A stretch of 64,000 nucleotides of DNA from assembly GCF_963576675.1 (NCBI RefSeq), contig NC_088913.1:27235001-27299000 (forward strand), written 5' to 3'. The translations under genes and the position numbers were made by a program. The notes under the pieces were generated by a model. The model saw nothing but the letters and a program-made list of their open reading frames with translations, did not search any database and had not been told where the DNA came from. Origin of the DNA: Euphorbia lathyris (lineage: Eukaryota; Streptophyta; Magnoliopsida; Malpighiales; Euphorbiaceae). Positions 57,103 through 64,000 of this stretch are shown piece after piece (within the stretch, counting starts at the first letter, position 1; each line of letters opens with the position of its first letter).

Positions 57103-57897
57103 TTATCATTCCAAATCGTGGGTTGATCTTTCCGTAGCAACTTAAAAATCGGCTCGCAGATTGCAGTGAGTCTTGCTATGAACCGACTGATATACTGAAC
57201 CTGCCCCAGAAACCCCCTCACTTCTTTCTCATTCTTTGGCGCCGGCATTTCTTGTATGGCCTTCACTTTGTCGGGATCTACCTCAATTCCCCTGTTTCTG
57301 ATTATATAGCCTAAGATTTTTCCCGAAGAAGCACTTTTTCGGGTTTAACCTTAGTTTGAATTCTGCAATTCGGGCCAAAAACTTCTCGAGTGCAGCGAAA
57401 TGCCCCTCTCTTGTCTCCGACTTGACCATCATGTCATCCACATAAACCTCTACCTCTTTGTGTATCATGTCATGGAATAGTGCCGTAGCCATTCGCTGGT
57501 AAGTTGCCCCGGCATTTTTCAAACCAAACGGCATCACCCTAGAGCAGTATGTTCCCCACTCAGTTGTGAACGAGGTTTTCGCTTTGTGCTTCTCAGCCAT
57601 CTGAACTTGCATGTAGCCCATGAAACCCGTCCACATTCGTGTGTAAGACGCTCGATGTTGCACTGTCGATCAACACGTCAATATGAGGCAACGCGAATTC
57701 ATCTTTGGGGCACGCCTTGTTAAGATCTCTATAATCAACGCACATTCTCACTTTGCCATCCTTCTTTGCGATGGGCACTACATTTGCGACCCAAGGGGGA
57801 TAGTCGATTACTTCGATGAACCCTGCTTCTAACTACTTCTTCACTTCTTCTCTGATCTTATCTGCCGATTCCGGTCTCATGCGTCGGAGTTTCTGTT
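57048..57897 (-). pseudogene. pol: Element J reverse transcriptase, frameshifted
   Basis: RT pieces in changing frames: 57778-57593 (PIAKKDGKVRMCVDYRDLNK), 57663-57283 (TSFTTEWGTYCSRVMPFGLK, VEVYVDDMMVKS with the YVDD active site) and 57266-57048 (MPAPKNEKEVRGFLG). The stretch 57897-57779 carries the region just before RT (KLRRMRPESADK) with a TAG near 57830. At least three indels and one stop fall in 850 bp, while the flanking gag and integrase frames are intact over 5.5 kb. Confidence 0.85.
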
Positions 57898-60800
57898 TCA
57901 TGGGTATGTTGGAATACAGTGAGTTACGATTGATTGATCAATTCCTGGCATGTCTTCGTATGTCCAAGCAAACACTATTTTGTATTTTTTAATTATTCTC
58001 TCAAATTCTTTCCTCTCTTCAATAGTTAATTCTTGAGCAATTTGTATAAGTTTAGGATTTTCATCCGTACCAAGATTGAAAGTTGACATTTCTATTGTAT
58101 TGATTTCAAATGTAGGCATGTTATATGAATGAGAATGCATGGAATGATCACGATCAACATCAAGCAAGTAAGCAAAATCAGAATTCATTTCATTGATAGT
58201 GTTGGCGAGTACATCATCGGATTCAAATAAGGCAGTAATACAATTTTCATCGTCAGGGTTCTCGGGTTTCTCATAGGCTTTAGAGGTACCGGGTTCATCC
58301 ACCGCTCCCACAGTTGCTTCAATAGTGATCACCTGCTCCTCGGCATTCAAATCTAACATCATGATCTCCTCGACAAAGCAGCTTGCCTTTCCTTTGCCCC
58401 AGTCGGTAACATCATTGAAGATCTCAAAGCCCGGCAGAATCTTTCCTTCGGCGCTAACAGCCACTTCCGACTCATCATTAGACTCATCCCAGATGTTGAT
58501 CGGAACCCTCTGATTGATACCTTCCTCGTCGGAGGAACTTCCCCAAATGTCCACGACCATCAAATCCATTATGTGAGGGACATTCGGATTTATGTAGGAA
58601 GGGTCCGACGATCCATACCGAGCCCAGCCTATTAGTTCTTCATAGTCTTTGAGGAACACTCCATTCATTCTTCTAGCCACGAGTGGAATAGCACCCTTCC
58701 GGATGCACATGAGTTGCTCCTGATCACTCAAGGTGACCCGACACAAGGCATACTTGAACCTCCATCTTCTAGCATAATCCACGAATGCTTCCTCGGGAAA
58801 TTGCTTGATCCTTTCTAAATCTTCCAACGACCCAGTCCACGGGATGTACATCTCATATCTCTGCACGAAAGCCTCCATGAAGGACCCCCAGTCCCCTTTT
58901 GCCTTTGCCGAGAGCATTCGGTGCCACATCAAAGCTTCTCCTACGAGTGTCTTTGGAAAGTGCTGAACCAACTCACTTCGATAGAGTCCTGTGTCAAACA
59001 TGTAGGCACGGAAACAGTTTATGTGGTCGATGGGGTTCTCACCTCCTTTGTACTTAGCCATGGTTAACACCGCCTCAGGTGTCTCCTCATCGGGTGACTC
59101 AGGCATTTCCTCTGGATGTCCCCATGCGGTGTATTTCTTGATGAACCTCTTAGTCATTTCTGCCCAATTCACTTTTACGTACATCGGAAGAGACATGTAC
59201 CATACCAGTGACTCTCCTGCCAATGAGTTGCAAAACAAGCTCGTAATCTCCTCCTCTTTGAAACCTAGAGGACCCATAGCCGATAGATAAAAATGCAAGT
59301 GCTCCATGGGGTCCTTCCCTTCATTATACTTGCTGACAGTCGGAAACGGACGTTTGATAGGCCCAATTTGCATCGCGCTGTATTCCCCTGCCTGTGTTTT
59401 GTCTCTTCGATACTTCATCAAAAACAAGCTTGACATCAGTGACCAATCATGCTTAGTCGAGTCAGGTAGCGATTGAAACCACTTCAAAGGTTCGCCCACC
59501 AGCGAAAGATAGAACCATGGAGTGACTTTTTCCACTTTGCATGGCTCCCCAAACATAGCACACACGTATCCATACAAATGAGCTTCGGGGTCTTCTACCC
59601 CACTAAACAATTTCAACACAGGCATGATCCTCCGAGATGATACCTCCTCGGTTTCCTCTGTTTTAGTCCTATCATCCAACACTTCTTCCGTTGGCTCTTC
59701 CTCCAAAACAGACACGTATAAACCATTTCCCACATTCCTTTTCTCATCGGAGTCCAACAACTCCTCTTCGCTTGCCCTGAAGGATCCCATCACTAAACTC
59801 TCTTCGAGCCCCGGCCCGATCATGCTCACCTTATGATTAGGCAATGGATTACGCCTAGTGGAGGGGTTCGCCGACGAAGGATCAGCTATCTTCTTCTCCT
59901 CAATCAAATCCTGAATCTCGTGTTTCAGTCTCTCGCAGTTCTCAATAGTGTGCCCATAACTGCTGTGGAATTCGCAGTATCCCCTAGTTTGTATCTGCGG
60001 AGAAGGTGGAGCTTTGTTATAAGGAGTAAGAGCTTTCAGCAACCCCTTTTTCTGCAATCGTTCGAAAACTTTTGTGTAGGTCTGATCAAATTTGGCGAAC
60101 TGCCTCTTTTCGATAGCATTAAGATCAAGCACTTTCACTGCTGCAGATTCTGCACTCGCGCTTGGCCCTCCGACACTATATCCAGACTTCGTCCACTTGG
60201 TATACGCCTTTTTCGGTTCTCCATCCCCCTCAACTATCAAGGTGCAGCTATACATTTGGTTGAAATCGGTAAAAGGCATGTACCGCAGCTCATTCTTAAT
60301 ATACGGGAATGTGTTACCGACTACCATTCGGATCTGATCCTGCTCAAGAGGCTTCTGTTTCATAACCGTGGCCTTGGCCCTCCATCTTCTTACAAAATCG
60401 GAAAAAGATTCCCCAGTCTGCTGCTTAGTGCTCTCAAGCTCCTTCAAAGTGACCACAAGCATAGTGTTGAAGCTATACTGAGCGATGAATGACTTCGCTA
60501 ACTCTTTCCAATCCCTCTTCGTCACCATTGGCAATGCATGAAACCATGTGAGGGTAGCCCCCTCCAGATAAGTGTTAAACAGCCCCAGGACTTGATCCTT
60601 AGTCAGGATCGTGTGTTTCATCACAGCAACATACTGATTCATGTGGGCAGTGGGATCTCCAGTTCCATCGAACTTTTTCATGTCAGGGAGCCGGAATTTC
60701 AAAGGCAAAGCAGTTGCCGATAAACAATTCTTCAAGTTATAAAAGTCCTGACTCCCAGAACTTCCTCCACATAGATCCTGCACTTCCTGAGTGATGTGCT

Positions 60801-61194
60801 GCTTCCACTCCTCTTCCTTAGCCTTCTCTTTCTCAAGCTGTTTCTGGATATAATCCTGATAGTCATCCTCGTTACCAAAGCGGGGACCGGTGTTCACTTC
60901 ATTCTCAGCGCGCTTACTGCCACTCTTGTTATCCTTCAATGCCAACTTCGCTAGCTGGGCCAAAATTGCGGCCAACTGATCATTGATATTGTTCACAGAG
61001 TTTTCCAATTCGGCCACTTTTTCGTCGGTCGTAGAGATACAGACTGAGGACTGAGTATACTCGGACGAAGATGATTTGGAAGCCACAACTGTCGATTCAG
61101 AATTGTCAATCTGTAGCTGATCAAACTGCCTGACCAACCGGTTACTCTCGCGAAACCACAACCGCTTAATGATGAAGTCTGCGCGAACGGTCAT
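57898..61194 (-). CDS. gag: Element J: 1098-aa gag ORF with three extra gag-like modules
   Basis: Intact frame. Residues 55-90: Leu-rich coiled coil. 165-305: retrotransposon gag domain (KKFDGTGDPTAHMNQYVAVM, YLEGATLTWFHALP, SFSDFVRRWRAK). 407-420: CEFHSSYGHTIENC, a zinc-knuckle-like CX2HX4HX4C. Then three more gag-like blocks: 524-597 (LFSGVEDPEAHLYGYV, SLVGEPLKWFQSLP), 617-688 (KYNEGKDPMEHLHFYL, SLAGESLVWYMSLP) and 709-818 (KYKGGENPIDHINCFRAYM, TLVGEALMWHRML, FVDYARRWRFKYALC). 1055-1098: the segment that normally precedes RT (ELTIEERKEFERI, VFAWTYEDMPGID). No D-T/S-G or DNGSS-type protease motif is seen between gag and RT. The ATG at 61194 matches the D start. Confidence 0.82.
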   Translation of the reverse strand: MTVRADFIIKRLWFRESNRLVRQFDQLQIDNSESTVVASKSSSSEYTQSSVCISTTDEKVAELENSVNNINDQLAAILAQLAKLALKDNKSGSKRAENEVNTGPRFGNEDDYQDYIQKQLEKEKAKEEEWKQHITQEVQDLCGGSSGSQDFYNLKNCLSATALPLKFRLPDMKKFDGTGDPTAHMNQYVAVMKHTILTKDQVLGLFNTYLEGATLTWFHALPMVTKRDWKELAKSFIAQYSFNTMLVVTLKELESTKQQTGESFSDFVRRWRAKATVMKQKPLEQDQIRMVVGNTFPYIKNELRYMPFTDFNQMYSCTLIVEGDGEPKKAYTKWTKSGYSVGGPSASAESAAVKVLDLNAIEKRQFAKFDQTYTKVFERLQKKGLLKALTPYNKAPPSPQIQTRGYCEFHSSYGHTIENCERLKHEIQDLIEEKKIADPSSANPSTRRNPLPNHKVSMIGPGLEESLVMGSFRASEEELLDSDEKRNVGNGLYVSVLEEEPTEEVLDDRTKTEETEEVSSRRIMPVLKLFSGVEDPEAHLYGYVCAMFGEPCKVEKVTPWFYLSLVGEPLKWFQSLPDSTKHDWSLMSSLFLMKYRRDKTQAGEYSAMQIGPIKRPFPTVSKYNEGKDPMEHLHFYLSAMGPLGFKEEEITSLFCNSLAGESLVWYMSLPMYVKVNWAEMTKRFIKKYTAWGHPEEMPESPDEETPEAVLTMAKYKGGENPIDHINCFRAYMFDTGLYRSELVQHFPKTLVGEALMWHRMLSAKAKGDWGSFMEAFVQRYEMYIPWTGSLEDLERIKQFPEEAFVDYARRWRFKYALCRVTLSDQEQLMCIRKGAIPLVARRMNGVFLKDYEELIGWARYGSSDPSYINPNVPHIMDLMVVDIWGSSSDEEGINQRVPINIWDESNDESEVAVSAEGKILPGFEIFNDVTDWGKGKASCFVEEIMMLDLNAEEQVITIEATVGAVDEPGTSKAYEKPENPDDENCITALFESDDVLANTINEMNSDFAYLLDVDRDHSMHSHSYNMPTFEINTIEMSTFNLGTDENPKLIQIAQELTIEERKEFERIIKKYKIVFAWTYEDMPGIDQSIVTHCIPTYP

Positions 61195-63105
61195 CCATTA
61201 GTATGTATGCATGATTTTATATGCATGATTCGTGGTGTGTGCGTTTATTTATTTACGGATATATAAGATAAGAAGAACAAACGTTAGTCTAATTTACATG
61301 TATCACAACATCTCTCTTCCACCCTTATTCCTCCACACACTCGATGGTCCAAGTCTCTTTCCTAGGATTTTGGTTTGGGGCTCACATTGCGGTCCAGGGG
61401 ACGCATGACGCCGATGATTATTGCGGAAAAGTAAATCATCCATCAGACAACACAGTTCGTTTTAACGTATCAGCGTTCAGTGACTAAGATATCGACCAAG
61501 TTGGATTGTCTTTTCGGAATAACTCATCTTCTGTTATTTCGCGAGACGCATTCGTTCGGGTTTTGATTCCCTTTTGAGCGTATCTCGGATTTAGATGCGG
61601 TACGAGTTATTCTTCTGGTTCAATCGTTCGTTATTGACAATGACTCGTTCCCTCTTATTCGCGTGGGTTCGTGTCTCGATTTTTGGATTACGACGGGATC
61701 TTTTGGATCTATCGAGAGACGTAACCACGCGTTCATTCAGTGATGAAAGAACTTTTATTTTAAGGAATGGACTCATCGCGTAACGTGTTTGTTTTTAGCG
61801 TTAAGAATCCGTTTGCTCGTTTTGGCTACGTAAAAAGACGGCGAGTCTTATTTGAGCGCACGGTAATCTTTCGGCTAACAACAACTCTTTATTCCTTCCA
61901 ATCTACGGGATATATCACCTTAGCGTGGTTATAGAAAATCAACGTTTCGTTGAATCGCATGCTTATTCGAAGCAGGGATATTACCGTTCTTTTTCATTTA
62001 GGCACGAGTTTAAGCAAACGTGCATATCGGGCCATATTTCTTGTAGTTTTGGTAACGGTCGAAATGATCGAGTAGTTAGTCAAACCCACAGTCTCGTCCA
62101 TATGGCGCAATTATGTGGTTTAGCTTAATTCGGCTTTGTGATTTTAAACGGCATACATACCGGCTCGAGACACGTATTCAACGGTATTGGTTCATTTTCT
62201 TTAACTACCCTTGGGATGGGTATACATCGTAGATACAGAATGACTTTGGTCGTTTATTTCTGTTTTTCTTTTTCTTAGTCACTTTTGCGGACACGTCCAT
62301 TTCTCTTAAGAACAACACAAGGCGTAACGTAAGAGCTCGTCTTTTATTCGGAAGGGACGGGCCACGTTTATGAACCTCTTTACGTTACAACGGGGTCGTT
62401 CGAAACAGAAATGTTCTTTGTTTTCGTTTTGTCATAATCTCGTTTTATCCCAACCTATTTAAAGAATGTGAATAACGGCTACCGTTAATATAGTCTTTTG
62501 AATCGAGATATAACTATCCTCAATACCAAACCGATTCATACTAATACGTGCTTACGTCATAACGCATTTCCTGAACAGGTGCCTTCTTCGGGACATGGAA
62601 AGGGACCAGGCGGGTCGCACAAGTTCATTCATACGAGATGACTAAGTCGTCTTTAGTTCGAATCGTTTCGATGTTTTGGGGTAGTTTGTATATCGGTTTA
62701 AGAGTATATATTAACGTATCGTTTCATTTTCTTTACATATTTTAGGATTAGACACGTATCATGGCAATTTGAAAACACGAACTGATTCATTTATCACATT
62801 AAAAATAGTAACGGGTAATCCTATGGCAACTTCTAAGGCTACTATATGCTGACAAGGCTGATCGCGGGACCTCACAGGACCGCACAAATTCGCCCCTAAC
62901 GAATGGATAGGGACCCTTTGGCGCCTTATTGTAAGGGGGAACTTACACTAGCCTCTTTCGAGCGACGAATGGACTCTCGCTAGAGGTTTCGTGGAAATTA
63001 CCCAAAAGGTTTGCAATAATGCTTATGAATGCATACGAAAAGAAATAATACCATCCGTCCCCGTTAAAGGCTTAATACACGCCTTCCGGAATCAAATTTC
63101 TCGCT
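61195..63105 (-). other. Element J untranslated leader
   Basis: About 1.9 kb between PBS and gag, near-identical to 29544-31412 in D. No conserved ORF. Confidence 0.6.
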
Positions 63106-63123
63106 TCCCCAGCGGAGTCGCCA
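63106..63123 (-). other. Element J primer binding site (Arg tRNA type)
   Basis: TGGCGACTCCGCTGGGGA on the minus strand, 2 bases from the LTR. The PBS of the Tat/Ogre group, usually assigned to tRNA-Arg. Confidence 0.8.
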
Positions 63124-63125
63124 CT

Positions 63126-64000
63126 TGTTAGACGAGGTGCCGCGACCTAATCTCCCGGGCGGACCGGGGGGTGGACACCTCATGGCGACGTAAGCGGTGA
63201 TGGGCGCCGAAAGCAACCAATCGTGGAATCAAGCTGCTCGGTAGGACCGGAGCTCGGAGTATGGAAGAGTCGCCACCCACGAATGGGAAAATGAACACCG
63301 ATCCCTTGCGGGAGACCGGCGAGGGTTCGGGAAACTTAGGTACGAGCCGAGAAGGCTAGCTCCTTTCCGGAGAAAGGCTACTAGGCATCCCGACATCGCC
63401 CGGTTATGAACCACCGGCCTCCTACTCAGCGTGTTAGGCGATAACGGACTAATCGCATATTTCTTTAAGTTTAAAATTCATTTGAAACCTTTTCTTTCTC
63501 GTTTTGAAAACCGTTTTGAGCATATATTATTGAAAGCCATTTTGGTAAAGAATCACCCATTTACATCAGTTCAAAATACATAGGAGAGAGAGGGGGGAGA
63601 AGAATTGATTTGTTTACAATGTGATTTATGCTTCGTATTACACACTAACTCTAAACTAAACTCACTTCCCAAAAACGAGTTTATTTACATGGTTCATACC
63701 TTAATCGCCGTTGGAACGATTTAGGTACGTTTCAAAACCCCGTTAATGACGTTCACTCGAATCGCCGTTGGAACGACTCGAGCGTTTGAAATGTTGAGAT
63801 AAAAGCTTTTAACAAGAAAACGTGATTAAACATACAAGTCCATTTATTTTGTACAAAACCATTTAAGAAAACGATTCAAAACTTTATTATTTACAATAAA
63901 AACGATTTTAACTACAAGGTTCGCCTAATCCGTCGTTGGAGCGGATTAAGGTTTCAACACGTGATATTTTGGAAATAGTTTAAAAAGGTCAAGAAAACGT
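63126..64000 (-). repeat. Element J 5' LTR, partial at the window edge
   Basis: It begins TGTTAGACGAGG and is nearly identical to 47447 onwards over the visible 875 bp. Few differences from the 3' LTR suggest a fairly recent insertion. Its U3 and palindrome array lie outside the window. Confidence 0.92.

Noticed and set aside
57898..57910. A programmed frameshift at the J gag end
   Set aside because: The break removes residues expected between the two parts and looks like a simple indel; RT just downstream has several further indels.
63229..63414. A 61-codon minus frame present in three LTRs (also 31533-31718 and 47550-47735)
   Set aside because: Its conservation follows from the LTRs being copies of each other. 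It is not open in the D 3' LTR, and there is no start context or homology.

Overview
This window is plant nuclear DNA, probably from a eudicot (the species is not identifiable from the sequence), made almost entirely of nested LTR retrotransposons. I found no ordinary host gene, no rRNA or tRNA gene and no prokaryotic signal. The evidence is Ty1/copia and Ty3/gypsy polyproteins, initiator-Met-type and Arg/Asp-type primer binding sites (PBS), TG..CA LTR ends, 5-bp target-site duplications (TSDs) and GT-AG introns. I label the elements A to J.

Layout. A (1-2298, minus): 5' end of a Sirevirus-like copia (gag, PBS, 5' LTR), inserted in the 5' LTR of B. B (2299-9905 and 37362-38980, plus): a decayed copia with a foldback MITE in its leader. 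C (9906-20126 and 36095-37361, minus): a second Sirevirus-like copia with gag, pol and an envelope-position extra ORF, inserted in the 3' LTR of B. D (20127-34162, with its last 5 bases at 36090-36094, minus): a Tat/Ogre-type gypsy inside the 5' LTR of C (TSD gcaga). E (34163-36089): an apparent solo LTR at the very end of D (TSD ataca). F (38981-46400, plus): an old, internally deleted Sirevirus-like copia. It was hit by B in its LTR, by H (39436-42322, TSD gtaag) in its reverse transcriptase (RT) and by I (46401-47446) in its 3' ORF. J (47447-64000, minus): a nearly complete Tat/Ogre-type sister of D, inserted in I and running off the right edge. The deepest chain is F > B > C > D > E.

The most interesting system is in D and J. 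Both carry, between pol and the 3' LTR and on the opposite strand to gag-pol, a six-exon gene for a plant mobile domain (PMD) protein. It has its own TATA box, a 38-39 bp tandem array upstream of the promoter and a CACGTG-rich repeat array in intron 1. All five introns are phase 0 and line up exactly between the copies. Each copy is broken by different lesions, so the parent gene was probably intact. J also has an unusual 1098-aa gag ORF with one standard gag domain and three further gag-like modules, and no recognisable aspartic protease motif.

Other themes: GC-rich palindromic repeats lie just upstream of the LTR TATA box in three different families (D/J, H, I); an in-frame amber codon followed by conserved coding sequence is shared by the 3' ORFs of C and F; and most nonsense codons are C:G to T:A changes, as expected from long cytosine methylation.
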